Translations under genes and position numbers: made by a program
The notes under the pieces: generated by a model
What the model was told of the DNA's origin: nothing
Seen by the model: only the letters and a program-made list of their open reading frames with translations
Databases searched by the model: none
In this document: one piece after another, positions 40,151-52,030 of the stretch
Numbering within the stretch: position 1 is the first letter of the stretch
Layout of the letters: the number at the start of each line of letters is the position of its first letter
Assembly: GCA_008933995.1 (NCBI GenBank)
Contig: WARS01000093.1
Span: forward strand, 3,846,001-3,910,000
Reading direction: 5' to 3'
Length of the DNA: 64,000 nt
Source of the DNA: Datnioides undecimradiatus
Lineage: Eukaryota > Chordata > Actinopteri > Lobotiformes > Datnioididae

Positions 40151-40384
40151 ACCTGTCTCACCTTGTCTAATTGTCCTATCAGGATGTTTACTTTAGCTGC
40201 TAACACAGACAAAACATTGTGTGTGTGAGTGTGTGTGTGAGTGCGTGCGTGCTGCAGGTGTCACATCCACCTCGTTAACCCACCTGTTGTGCTCATTAGT
40301 GATCTGATTGGATGGTTCTGACTCAGCTGACCCTCCTCAGGCTGCACAGACTCCCACAGTGTGGAAAGTTTCTTCAACTGATTT
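39761..40384. other. Intergenic unique sequence with TATG, CTGT and TG repeats
   Basis: No gene. Short (TATG)n at 39,776-39,797, CTGT-rich 39,948-40,018 and (GT)n at 40,117-40,149. Confidence 0.75.
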
Positions 40385-40389
40385 TGATT

Positions 40390-40816
40390 AAAGGGGACAC
40401 ATTACAGCTGAAAGCTGTTTAAACAGGTCCTGGATGTCTTAAAAACAAGCTTTTGAACTTTTTAGCAGCAGAACTCTGAAGTTCAGCCTCTGAGGAGGGT
40501 CTGCAGTCTGCCACTCTCTACCTTCATTATCTATTCAGAGCTTTGAGTGGGCGGGAGGCTCTGATAATGAGGCGCTGCGCTGATTGGGGGGGGGCAGAGT
40601 GGTGCAGGGCCGGTATCCAACATGGCTGCCGCCCCCGACGAACAGCCTGTGGCTGTATGCTATAGCTACCACGCAGCGCAGCCACGGTCTCCTCTGGTCG
40701 TCTGGGGCTGGGACAGAATATAGGCATTGTGTTGGTGTTTACAGCCAACAACAGAGCAATCTGCATGTCTGGCTCTGACCGACGACATCGCCACACACCC
40801 CTAGCTTATCAGGGAA
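40390..40816 (+). mobile_element. Fragment of an interspersed repeat, probably a non-autonomous DNA transposon
   Basis: Begins TTAAAGGGGACACATTACAG, a terminus style common to teleost MITE families. It contains GAGTGGGCGGGAGGCTCTGA and CAACATGGCTGCCGCC-type text that I recall from a widespread fish repeat. No matching right end was found: the copy runs into the neighbouring MITE at 40,820. Family is uncertain. Confidence 0.4.
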
Positions 40817-40819
40817 TTA

Positions 40820-41408
40820 CACTGGGGAACACAATTTTTGTTGAGTTAGGTCTGACAGCTGTTTTTAACTAATTTTTGGGTGCGGAATCCAAAACTGATC
40901 TCAGTTTTTCTCTATCACGTCAAGTTTTTGAACTATAGGATCCCCGTTTTCTTAAAACATATGAAAAATACTGTACTTAACAGATATGTGCTTGTTTTAT
41001 AAAAATTTTCAAATATTGACATACAATGAAATATGAAAGAAACAGGCATGACTGCAATATTTAACAGTATTATGTTTTTACAAAGGATATGGCTACTGTA
41101 ATTATAATTGTGTGCAAGTAGTTAAGGTAAAAATTTACGTTTATAGCTCTTTCTGGAGTGTTCAACTTGAGGACTATCGCGTTTGATGCTCCAACAATAG
41201 TCAGTCATCATATGTACACTACTACTATTACTACTACTACTACAGATAATGAATGGAATTTTGCTAATCTGGAGGGTAAGCTGTGGAGTAAAAACTTGAC
41301 GTGCTAGAAAAAAACTGACTGCAATTTTGGAATCAGCATGCTAATTTTAGTTTTAATCAGCATAAAAATGTAACTCAACAGAAATTTTTTTCAAATTGTT
41401 CCCCAGTG
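40820..41408. mobile_element. CACTA-like MITE (589 bp) with TTA target duplication
   Basis: Terminal inverted repeats start CACTGGGGAACA at both ends (40,820 rightward; 41,408 leftward), identical for 12 bases. A second matching piece, TTGTTGAGTTA versus CTGTTGAGTTA, lies slightly further in. TTA flanks both ends (40,817-40,819 and 41,409-41,411), fitting a 3-base target duplication. The interior is AT-rich with no transposase frame, so the element is non-autonomous. CACTG ends with 3-base duplications suggest EnSpm/CACTA; PIF/Harbinger (TWA duplication) is the alternative. Confidence 0.8.
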
Positions 41409-41450
41409 TTATCAGTGTTTTCAGGGAGGTTTGTAACATACAGAGAAGAT

Positions 41451-41493
41451 ATGCATCATCATCATCATCACCATCATCTTCATCATCATCATC

Positions 41494-41524
<31 letters not shown>

Positions 41525-41545
41525 CCACCATCATCATCATCATTT
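41451..41545 (+). repeat. (CAT)n/(CAC) trinucleotide microsatellite
   Basis: About 30 CAT/CAC triplets. One frame reads as a long histidine run and is not a gene. Confidence 0.97.
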
Positions 41546-42181
41546 CATCATCACCATGTCAGTAGCTGAGGTCCAGTTAATACCTGTCAGTCGCTGAGCT
41601 TCAGTCTGAGAGATGAACTCTGGCTCTGGCCTCAGTCGGCTTATCAATCAGCCAATCGGTCCACTGAGCCTCTGGTGGCCATGTCGCTGTGACGACCAGC
41701 GCCTGTAAACACGGGGGAGGGTCCCTAGAGGACGGCCATGTTTGTTGATTAAACTAAAACAAGACAAACAAAGAGACAAAACAAACTAATTACCTGCAAA
41801 CAAACCTGTTCGGCTGAGAGCGCTAACGAGGCTTAACGAGGTCAAAGAGTGTTTGTGTATGTGTGTGTGTGTGTGCATGTGTGTTTGGTTTGTAAGCGTG
41901 ACACTAACAGGATGTAGCAACATCAAGATAACGTTCCATCAGTGTTTCCTGCACACATACAGACACACACCCTCACACACACTCACAGATGAATAATTGA
42001 TGGTTCAGTGTGTTGAAGCTAAAACACTGTCTGCTTTTAATAAAACAACGTGTGTGTGTTGAATAAAATATCAGTTGTCATGTTGACGGATGAATTATGA
42101 ATCTACACATTATGGAGCCGGTCTATCAATCACACACACAAACACACACGTTTGTATATGCACACACACACACATTTGTAC

Positions 42182-42229
<48 letters not shown>

Positions 42230-42734
42230 TAACACACACTTTGACCCACAAACCTGTTTTTATCAGCGAAAAACTCTTTGTGTGTTAAGAGGAAGGAAGA
42301 AAGGAAGGATGAAATGAACTAAGGAGGAAAAGAGGAATGAGAATAAAAGAAGAGAACAGGGAGACTAAAGGAGACAAGGGAAGCAATAAGGAAGTGAGAT
42401 TTAAAATGGAATTAGGGGAAAAGGCAAGAAACAAGGGGAGAGAGGAAGGAAGGAAGGAAAGCAACAACTGAAGAAAGGAAAAAGGAAGTGATACGGAATG
42501 AACTGATGAGGAGGGAACAAGGCTGAAGGAAGGAAGGAAGGAAAAGAAGCAGAAACAAAGACAAGAAATGGTGTGTGTCCAACTGCAGTTATTAATAACA
42601 ATAACTGAATTTACTGCAGAAACACACACACATCTCACTGTGTGTGTGTGTGTGTAATTGAGTTTCACGGGGTCTAAATATGATCCATGTCTGTTGTCAC
42701 GGTGACAAGTGAGCGATTATCACCCAGCCTTTCT
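41546..42734. other. Intergenic with CA and GGAA-type repeats
   Basis: No gene. CA clusters at 42,130-42,236 and a purine-rich GGAAGGAA/GAGGAA region at 42,290-42,560. Short unique stretches lie between. Confidence 0.75.
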
Positions 42735-42737
42735 AAT

Positions 42738-43300
42738 ATTGTCACAGCCCAGTAAATAGGTCAAGTCTGGTTTTTGTTTGATTTCTGTATTGTTTCGTGA
42801 CTTCCCGTTTTATTTTGAAAGATCTAACTTCCCTCTCGGTTCAGGTGGCTTGCCCTTCCTCTTGTGTTTCCCGCTGGTCTGATTGTCTTCCCCGCCCTGA
42901 TTGTTTCCACCTGTTCCCCATTTCCTCTTGCGTATATAAGTCCGCGTCTCCCCCTGTCTTGTGCCAGTTCATTGTGTTCATTTTATGTCTGACAACCAGC
43001 GTTCTGTTATTCCATGTTCCTGCCTTGCCTCGCCTGTTATGTTTTGCCTGTTCTTGATTTATTTATTTGTTACTTTGATCCCTTCATTTGTTACTTTTGA
43101 AAATTCCTAGAGAGCCTTTTCCTCGAGAGAGTGATTTTTTGTTTCGTATTGTTTTTTCCTCGCAAGAGTGATTTTTTTTTTGTTGGAAACTTTGTCTACT
43201 GGATTTTCATATTTGGGTTGGTACTGTGTTTAATAAATTGTGCTTGGACTTTACCAGTGGTTTCTGGGTCTTGCTTTTGGGTTCAAAGGACAGCTTTGTC
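42738..43300 (+). mobile_element. Possible solo LTR or LTR-like relic
   Basis: A microsatellite-free block of about 560 bases with a promoter-like GCGTATATAAGTCC, a pyrimidine-rich segment after it and an AATAAA signal (about 43,230) near its end. It resembles, from memory, the LTRs of teleost Gypsy-type elements. No internal coding region is attached. It looks like an old single-LTR fossil; boundaries and family are uncertain. Confidence 0.35.
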
Positions 43301-43519
43301 AAATATCAGCTTAAACACACACACACGCACACACCCGCTCAGGTTGATCTAATGGAGTCACAGAGACGAAATATGAAAAAAAGAAACATTAAAGGAGGAA
43401 CAGACTAAAACACCTGTTTGTCGTTCATCTGCTTCCTGTTTTGTTCCATAAGTGGTTGATAATCAGGAAGTGAAGTGTCTGTCAGCATATTCAATCAAAA
43501 CTAACCCTTTAATGATGTT

Positions 43520-43806
43520 GTACATACATGTTGTATGCTCTCTCTCTCTCCTGTCTCTCCCTCTCTCTTTCCCCCCAGCCGATCAGGGCAGATGTCCGTC
43601 CATCTAGATCCAGGATCAGTCCCAGGTGTCAGCCTGTTACAGGAAGTCTCTCCTGCCTCTGTCTCAAGGCGTTTGCTCATGGTGGAACCGTTCGGTGTGA
43701 TTAACAGTAATGAGTGTGGTCTAGACCCGCTCTGTTTGTAAAGAGCCCTGAGATGACTCTGGTTGTGAATTGGTGCTATATAAACAAAATTGAATTGAAT
43801 TGAATG
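43520..43806 (+). mobile_element. 3' tail of a fish LINE- or SINE-like retroelement
   Basis: The segment ends GGTGCTATATAAACAAAATT followed by a TGAAT repeat. It also contains GTAAAGAGCCCTGAGATGAC, a combination I recall from the 3' ends of abundant teleost non-LTR retroelements. No coding part remains. The family is not identified with certainty. Confidence 0.5.
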
Positions 43807-44613
43807 ACAACCTGTGAATCTGTTGCTAGGAAACATTTGTGGTGGTGTCCAATCAGCAGCTGTCAGCTGTGTAAACAGGAAGTCACTGCAGCATCAACAA
43901 GGATGTCAACGAGTTTCAGTGGACAAAAAACTAGTGTAGAAAGCTAGGTTAGCATGATACCAAGTTAGCACGAGGCTAAGTTAGCATGAGGCTAACTTGA
44001 TGAGTGTTTGTGTTTCTGTCCTGAGGTCAGAGACATTGATGGGGTGGGGAGTGGGGGGTGGGGCTATTATCTACTAGATTTTCTCTCAATGGAAAGCAAT
44101 TAAAACTCAACATCAACACTATTAACCCCCAAACACACACACACACACACACATATACACAAATCCTCTGTGTGTGTGTGTGTTTCTGATTGGCTGCTAA
44201 TCCTGGTTAAATTAATGAGAAGAAAGTTAATTTGTGGTTTTGACCCTTTTCTGCTCAGAAAAAGGATTACACACAACACACACACACTTACACACACACA
44301 ACACCACAACACACACGCACTTACACACAACACCACAACACACATGCACTTACACACGCAACACCACAACACACACACACTCTGAGTGTGTGTATGATGA
44401 ACAATGAAGGGTCGGAATGAGAGACGACAGGTTTGCTCAGTCTTTCTTTTCAAATCTCTAATGAGTGAACACACACATGCACACACACACCACTGAATGA
44501 CACACACACCACGTGGAGTCAGTGAGTTGAATGAGGCTGTTATAAAGGTCTTGTTATTAAATTAATCTCTCTCATTATTTTTGACCCTCTGAGCTTCTGT
44601 AGCCACCCCCCCC

Positions 44614-44647
<34 letters not shown>

Positions 44648-46129
44648 GCCGCCCTACTGCTGAATCACTGCCTGCTTTCAGTGACAGCAGACCAGTCCAG
44701 TAGACCAGAGACCTGCTGACCAGAGTCCAGCAGCCCCCCCAACCCCCAGCCCCTCCTCCCCCAGCACACACAGACACACATACGCACACACACATCTATA
44801 CGCACAGAGAGACAGACAGGTATATTTTCTCTCTAATTAAAACCCAGTAGGATAGGACTCACCTGATTGGCTGGAGACTCTGCCTGAGGTAAAATACACA
44901 CACACATGCACACACACAAGGGCTGGAGATCAAACTGCTATCGTGTATACTAATGGCTCACAATGAGTGCGACTGTGTGAGCGTGTGTGTGTGTGTGTGT
45001 GTATTCTCAGGTGGTTCAGGTGTTTAACAGTTCCATCAGTCAACCAGGTGAATTAGCATAAAACACACACACAGACTGAGTAATGAGTGTGTGTGTGTGT
45101 GAGGGTTTGATTTCCTGTGTGGAGTAAATGAGGAAGGAGGAGCTAAGTGTGACCAATGTCACACACACACACACACACATACACACACACCTTTGTGCTT
45201 GCTGGTTCTGTGTGTTTGCTTCATGATAAACGAGCTTTAAGTCTAATTAATCTGCAGCTGAAACCTGCTGTGGACAGTCTCGGAGTGTCTCTGAGGGAAA
45301 CAGGAAGTTCAGACGTAAGGAGGACGTAACATTTGGAGGAATCCGATTGGCTCGTTTGAAAAGTGGGCGGGGTCAGAACAAACATGGAGAGCTCCAGTGA
45401 TTCAGAGTTGGATGATGAGCCTCAAAGTTCTGGTGTTCTCCACCTCAACAGGGTTTGAGGTGACCAACACCTGAAGACACACACACGTAGCATGCTGCTG
45501 CTAGCTAGCTAACTGATGAACCTTAGCTCTGATGCTAACAGCTGGACTCTGATTGGTGGCTGGATGGCAGGATGTGATTGGTCAGTCCCAGTGTGAGCTG
45601 AAGTTGTTTTTCACTCCTTGTGGACGTGAGCCTCAGAAACAAAGTGTCTGCGTCAGCACATGAGCATTGTCAGTTTGTTTGTGCTGTTAATGAACTGCAC
45701 ATTCACATTAAACACGTTGTAATTAACAAGCCTCCTTCGTTAGAATGAGACGCTTTGTTTGTATGGAAATGAGTTTAAATCCTGTTTTTATGGAGTCAAC
45801 ATGAATTTAAACACAAGAGACCAGAAACACACACGTGCACGCACACATCAGGGAGGGGAGGCTAACGACACACAGGTGAAATCGATCAACTAATGACATA
45901 GGTGAGCTAACAGGAGGGACGAACAGGAAATAACAGAGACACATGAAGAAAAATACAAAATAAAACAGGAAACAACCAAAAACGGGAATTCAATGCAAAA
46001 CAACTTCGGGTGTGGAGGAGAGTGTGTGTCTGTGTGTGTGTGTGTGTGCGTTGTGGGAAGCTGATCCACTTCCTGTCGATTCCGACCTGTCACAGTTTGG
46101 TCCTGGAGCATTTGCAGATAAAGTGTTGA
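43807..46129. other. Intergenic, unique sequence with CA/TG repeats
   Basis: No gene recognised. A short GTTAGCATGAGGCTAA repeat (43,945-44,000), CACAACACCACAACACAC repeats (44,270-44,380), a poly-C plus CA block (44,607-44,645) and many short CA/TG runs. The 45,630-45,780 block is unique and contains TGTAATTAACA. Confidence 0.7.
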
Positions 46130-46580
46130 TGTGAGGAGTTGAGGCGACTGTCAGAGGAGTTTTAATCTAATAACAGCCTCCTGCATCTATCTGATGATTG
46201 TTTCTGCAGCTCAGTTATTATTTTTCTTCTTCTCTTATAAAAGTTTGCTGCAGTCCGGCGCTGCAGTGCTGATAAATACGAGGTGATGGATGTCGGCTCC
46301 TCGGCCCTGATAGCTCCTCTCCGACCGCTACATGAGAGGAAGAAAGACTATTATTTCTTATCATCTTCTTAACATTATAAGCAGTGGAGTGTTATCAGGG
46401 GAGCAGAGAGGAGGTGCTCTGATAGACTGTCACCTCCTCTCCTCCGATAGCATCGCACAGAGATGAGAGGGGGAGGATGAGTGAGGAGGGAGTAGGAGGG
46501 TGAATGACAGAGATATTACCGCCGTGAAAGATTTGAGCTGTGATTTCCTCCATGACAAATGACCCAGTGAGGAGGAGGAG
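46130..46580 (+). promoter_or_regulatory. Candidate conserved non-coding element(s)
   Basis: Unique sequence free of dinucleotide repeats. It includes GCTGATAAATACGAGGTGAT, CTCCTCGGCCCTGATAGCTC and, at about 46,505-46,565, ATATTACCGCCGTGAAAGAT with TGTGATTTCCTCCATGACAA. The texture (non-repetitive, mixed CpG and AT, GATA and TAAT sites) matches conserved enhancers near developmental genes. No functional proof. Confidence 0.3.
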
Positions 46581-48299
46581 GAGAGGAGGAGGAGGAGAAG
46601 GTGTGGACAGGAGACCAGCTGACAGCTCAAATTACAGAAGAAATATCATGGAATCTGCAGCCTGACGGACTGAGACTCACCGACCCGCTGCAGGATCCAC
46701 AAACAGGAAACACGCAGGACAGTTTCAAAATAAGATGAGACGGTGACTCACTGCTGAATGAGCAAACACTGCGTGTTAACAGTGGAAACACATAAACACT
46801 GTCACACTCCCTCCACTCCTGTCAGTACACAAATAAACAGACGATATGCATGTGCATTAATATAAAACACAAAGAAACATGAAGACATAAATGTAAAACT
46901 GACTTTAAATGAGTTTAACAACAAGTTAGAAACTGATGGTGATGATGATGACGGTGATGATGATGGTGATGATGGTGATGATGATGGTGATGATGATGAT
47001 GATGGTGGTGATGATGGTGAAGATGGTGGTGATGATGATGATGATGGTGGTGGTGGTGATGATGGTGATGATGATGGTGATGGAGGAAGCAGCTGTGTGG
47101 AACAAACAGGAAGTGACAGGACACACATACGCAGCTTTAAAAACACATCAGGAGACATTTTAGTTAGCATGTTCTGCTAAAAGGCTATTGTTATTGTCAC
47201 TCACTCACACACACACACACACACACACAACACATACTGAGTGCTCCATTATCCATTTGTTGTGCAGGCTGATTAATAATTAATGACTTCACTTTAGTGT
47301 CTTTCACCTAAATCGGATGATCAAGGCATAACATCAATAAAATAGCAGCCTCTCTCTCTCTGACTGACAGTCCCCCCCCCCCCCTTCTCTGAGATCATGT
47401 GACAGGAAACACTGATTGAAAGTGATTTTCAGATTAAAGGATCCACTCTGATGTGGAGAAACAGTCGGTGACACAGACACGATGAGAGAACAGAGAATAA
47501 ACTTTAAATGTGTTTATCAGCTACGAGTGTGTGTGTATGTGTGTGAGCGTGACTGTGTGTGTGAGTGTGAGAGCATGACAGTGTGTGTGTGTGTGTCTAG
47601 AGGCCAAATGGTGTGTTTAAGTCCATCATCCAGGTCATTATGTCTCATTCAGTCTCAATATTCAAACAAATCAACATGTGTAAATGATGCATTAGCCCCG
47701 CCCCTCATGAATAGTTAAATATATTAGTCAACCTGTGGCCAATAGGAGAGCGACACCCACTCATTAATGATTCTAATAAATCTGTGTGTGTGTGTGAGAT
47801 GTGATGCTCTCTGACAGGACGATGTCGTTAAAACATGTGGGAAACTCACCACCTTGTTAAGTATTAATGAGCTCAGCTGCTCGTTAATACTTAATATCTG
47901 AGGATCCTGTTAATATTAGATGATGACAGAGGGATCAGCCGTCCAATCAGATCACATCAACGAGACACAGACAGAATGACACAGTCACTGACCCGCCTCC
48001 TTCAGTCTGACTGACCTTTGACCTTCAGCGTCTCCACAGACCACACAGTCACATGACCAGCCCATCCATATGACACTGATCAGATGACCAAGCCTGACTA
48101 ATATAATCAATCAATACTGATGATCCACATTCAATGGATCAGTAAAACAAACCTGGAGCTGAACCTGGAGTCCAGACCTGATCCTGTTCCTGGTCCTGAG
48201 TGTTAGACTCAGCAGTGGGCTAATTGATCAGCAGGCCTGGGCAGTGGTCAGCTGACCTGATCAGGTGACCTGATCATGAATGTATTGATCAAACTGAAG
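46581..48299. other. Intergenic with GAT/GGT trinucleotide array
   Basis: No gene. Contains the (GAT)n/(GGT)n array at 46,936-47,085, (CA)n at 47,206-47,229, a poly-C run (47,372-47,384) and unique sequence. Confidence 0.75.
46936..47085 (+). repeat. (GATGATGGT)n trinucleotide array
   Basis: 150 bases of GAT and GGT triplets. Translations are poly-Met/Val or poly-His and not genes. Confidence 0.97.
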
Positions 48300-48900
48300 T
48301 TGTCCCAGTGTTGACTCTGAGTCTCTGCAGAGTCGTGGTGTCTTGCTCGCAGCCCATTGGACAGAAATGACTTTTCGCTGTGAAAACAAATCAAATACCC
48401 ATCAGCCCCTCTGCCTGCCCGCACCCGCTGCGCACCTGAGAGTCTCTCTATATACATATGATTTGTTTCCATTTACATGGACATCGTCGGGTTATTACAG
48501 CCATAATTACCGCACTGCGGCGGCCCGTTGCCGCCTTCATATCTGCCAATAAACCGTCGACCAAACGCCGGCGCGTGCTGAAGCAGGGCATCATGGGAAT
48601 GAAATTAAGTCTTGATTTGGAGTGTGCGGGGCGGCCGGAGCGCCGCTCGGGTTAAATGAAGAGATGACTGTAGCCGGTTTGGCAGGGCTGTTCATTTGTT
48701 AGCGGATGCTGCAGGTTGGATTCCCCCAGAGGCCGCAGCCCGCATCACATCAGCGCCGCAGCCGCAGAGCAGGAATATGAGAGGAGATGATGTTCCCTGC
48801 GGTAACACGACGTAAATAAACTCTTATGGAAATGTCCATCTGTAATGTCGTTTTGTCACAATCAATTTCCCATTACCCGTCACCGCGGCAACGCAAACCA
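48300..48900 (+). promoter_or_regulatory. Strong candidate conserved non-coding element (about 600 bp)
   Basis: The longest repeat-free, CpG-containing block in the downstream 30 kb. It includes GGGTTATTACAGCCATAATT, CTTCATATCTGCCAATAAAC, GAAATTAAGTCTTGATTTGG and GTCACAATCAATTTCCCATT. No frame has a protein-like composition or splice-site framing. The texture is that of a deeply conserved enhancer, and EBF3 loci in vertebrates are known to be surrounded by such elements. Conservation itself could not be tested. Confidence 0.4.
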
Positions 48901-49070
48901 TAATATACCACACACACACACTCTCTCTCACACACACACACACACACTGAGTGAAATTCAGTTTGAACAGCGAAGACGGAAAAATGAAAAGAAACCAGGA
49001 GGGACGAGGAAGGAGAGAATGAAATGAAGGTTAAAGTTAAAACAAGGTTAGTATGTGGGGGGGGGGCAAG

Positions 49071-49280
49071 CAGGAGCAGCAGGAGCAGGAGGAGCAGCAG
49101 CAGGAGCAGCAGGAGGAGCAGGAGGAGCAGCAGGAGCATGAGGAGGAGCAGTAGGAGCAGCAGGAGAAGCAGCAGCAGCAGGAGGAGCAGCAGGAGGAGC
49201 AGCAGCAGCAGGAGGAGCAGCAGGAGAAGCAGCAGGAGCAGGAGGAGCAGCAGCAGGAGCAGTAGGAGGAGCAGAAGCAG
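49071..49280 (+). repeat. GGAGCAGCA-type trinucleotide array
   Basis: About 210 bases of imperfect AGC/AGG triplets, similar in type to the intron 6 array at 19,905-20,113. Reverse frames give poly-Leu or poly-Ala translations. Confidence 0.97.
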
Positions 49281-50054
49281 CAGGAGGTGTTTGTTCCCTC
49301 TGATATTTACACTGTAGCTGTTTTTTCCTGGGTCGAGCGAGCTCTGCAACAAACAAAGAGAGAGAGAGAGAACTTCATCATCATCATCCACAGTCATGTG
49401 ACCGTCTTCGTGGTCCTTTGGTTGGTCAGTTTGTTGGGTCACATGATGTTTAGTTGCTCATCAGCAACAACTTTTTGCTGTCAGTTGATTGGTTGGATTC
49501 TCTGATACCTCACTCACCTGGAACACACCTGAGACGACCTTCACCTCTCTGCTTCTTCCTCATTGTTTTCTTTTTTAGTTTCAGACCTTCAGCAGTCAAA
49601 GTCACACACACACACAGTGACACACACACACACACACACAGTGACACACACTGTTGCACTTGTGACATTTGTCTTTCATCATCATGTAAAGGTCACTGGT
49701 CGGCCCTCTGCCAAACACACTGCTGCTTTATTAGCATCAGATTATCACTGTGCGTCTGTACCTGTGTGTGTGTGCCATTGGGTGTGTGTGTGTGTGTGTG
49801 TGTGTGTGTCTGTAAGCTTTAAACACACTCCTCTCTGCATCCAAACAACAGCAGCCATGTCACAGGTGACATTTACACTCACTCTTGAGCATCTCTGGTT
49901 ACCGTGGCAACACCACCTCTCCCAGAGCATCATAGGTACTCCAGATACAGAAGGGCAGGCCTCAGGTGACAGCAGGTCCAGCTGAAGTGACTTGGATCTA
50001 GACCAATCTGTACTCACTTGTTCCAAGGCTGAGTCATGTGACTGTCAGCAGGTT

Positions 50055-50305
50055 CATGTTCTCCTCTTGTTCTCCTTCATGTCCTAATGTTTTCCTCATG
50101 TTCTCCTCCATGTCCTTATGTTCTCCTCATGTTCTCCTCATGTTCTCCTCCATGTCCTCATGTTCTCCTCATGTTCTTCTCCATGTTCTTATGTTCTCCT
50201 CATGTTCTCCTCCATGTCCTTGTGTTCTCCTCATGTTCTCCTCATGTTCTCCTCCATGTCCTAATGTTCTCCTCATGTGCTCCTCCTTTTTCTCCTCCAT
50301 GCTCC
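50055..50305 (+). repeat. Minisatellite of CATGTTCTCCTC units
   Basis: About 20 imperfect 12-15-base units (TCATGTTCTCCT and CCATGTCCTTATGTT). Higher-order blocks of about 60 bases recur. Confidence 0.93.
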
Positions 50306-51319
50306 TCGCTGCTGTGGGCTGCAGTGCTCCCCCCTAGATCTGGTGAACCACTCAGAACTCATCAGTGGCAGAACTGCATGCTGGGATAGTCCCAGCAGAC
50401 AACATCATTTTACCTGCTGCCTGCTGAGACGCAGTACCAATGCAGTAGTATCAGTAGTACTGCAGTAGTATCAGTAGTACTGCAGTAGTATCAGTAGTAC
50501 TCTAGTAGTATCAGCAGTATCAGTAGTACTGCAGTAGTATCAATAGTAGTGCATTAGTACTGCAGTAGTGTGTGAGCTGTGTGATGTTTGTTCCTGCAGT
50601 AGGCGTTGTTTAGTCTTCAGGGAAAAACCTGCAGATCTGCTGAATTCAACATCCTACTGCTGTGGGCAACCTGGATATTCATTACAATATCTGTGTGTGT
50701 GTGTGTGTGTGTGTGAATCCAACAGAGGATTGTGATGTTGCCAGTTTAGTTTCTGCTGAGGCGGCGTTCAGTTAGTGAGCGCTGTTTACGCTTTTGTCTT
50801 CTACAGAGGAACTAATTGAATCTGTGTGTGTGTGTGTGTGTCTATAGATAGCAGTAAAAATTGCAGTCAAAGTTTTTTAATGTGTTGACTTTGAAGAAAC
50901 AGAAAGTGTGAAACTGAAGGATTTCCATGAGTCTCCACTGAGACACATGAGGGACTTCATTCATCTGCTGCTGTAAATACAGATAAAATGTGTGTGTGTG
51001 TGTGTGTGTGTGTCTGTGTGTGTGTGTCTGTGTGTGTGTCTATATGTGTGTCTCTGTGTGTGCGTCTGTGTGTGTGTCTGTGTGTGTGTGTGTATGTGTG
51101 TGCTTCTTCTTTCCTTCGCTGTCAGTTTAAACTCTAACTGCAGGTTATCAGTCGTCTGTTTTCTAATATGATGTCTATCATATTTGTTAAATTATTTGAA
51201 ACATTTGTGTGTAAAATGTGTAAAATAACCCAGGACCAGTCCAAACTGGACTGAACTGGTCTGAACTGGGACCCACCACTGTTGCAGCCAGAGTCAGCTA
51301 TAGAATCGCTCGCAGCTAC

Positions 51320-51500
51320 AGTTAGCAGTTGTGGTTAGCAGCTGTAGTTAGCAGCTACAGTTAGCGGCTACAGTTAGCAGGGACAGTTAGTAGCTGAAGT
51401 TAGCAGCTACAGTTAGCAGCTACAGTTGCCAGGGACAGTTAGCAGTTAGCAGCTGAAGTTAGCAGCTACAGTTAGCAGCTACAGCTAGCAGTTAGCAGCT
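51320..51500 (+). repeat. Minisatellite of AGTTAGCAGCTACAGTT units
   Basis: About ten units of 15-18 bases with ACAGTTAGCAGCT and GAAGTTAGCAGCT forms. Confidence 0.92.
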
Positions 51501-51569
51501 AGTAACTCCTAGACTCCTGGAAACAATGACACAGACTCACAGGTTTACTTCTTGATTAGTTTTCACCTG

Positions 51570-51695
51570 GATTGAACTGGTCTGAACTGGTCTGAACCGG
51601 TATTAACTGGTCTGAACCAGTATGAACCGGACTGAATTGGTCTGAACTGGTATGAACTGGTCTGAACCAGTATGAACTGGACTGGACTGATTACT
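51570..51695 (+). repeat. Minisatellite of ACTGGTCTGAA units
   Basis: About 11 imperfect 10-11-base units (CTGGTCTGAA, CCGGTATTAA, CCAGTATGAA). Confidence 0.9.
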
Positions 51696-52030
51696 TTTGT
51701 TAAAGTAATAAAGTAAGACGCTGTTTGATAAACAGTAAAATGGTGTGTATTCAGGTGAGCTGTGTTTTACAGCTGCTGTGACTGCACACACACACATGCA
51801 CGCACACACACACACACACAGCGTATAATATAATCTCTTATAACCAAATATGTGCAACCTGTCAATATGTGCTAACCAAATATAGACGTCCTGCTGGAGG
51901 CGGGGAGTCGGGGGCTGCAGCCAATAAAAACTCGCTGGTTTGAATAAAATCAGAAGCAATAAAGCTCAAAGTGTTTAAAGACTCGCCTCACTGCAGTATG
52001 CTTTATTGTGTTTTACCTTTGAAACCTGTG

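Larger units (their letters stand above)
48901..52030. other. Intergenic with minisatellites and microsatellites
   Basis: No gene. Contains the GGAGCAGCA array (49,071-49,280), CA/TG runs, a TGTTCTCCTCA minisatellite (50,055-50,305), CAGTAGTAT repeats (50,430-50,570), (GT)n variants (50,990-51,105), a TTAGCAGCTACAG repeat (51,320-51,500) and ACTGGTCTGAA repeats (51,240-51,690). Confidence 0.75.

Noticed and set aside
41406-41597. Histidine-run frame
   Set aside because: A (CAT)n microsatellite next to the MITE, not a gene.
46936-47085. Poly-His / poly-Met coding repeat
   Set aside because: A GAT/GGT triplet microsatellite without gene context.
48873-49442. 189-codon minus-strand frame with a long Leu run
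   Set aside because: The leucine run is the AGC/AGG triplet array read in reverse. It is not a membrane protein.
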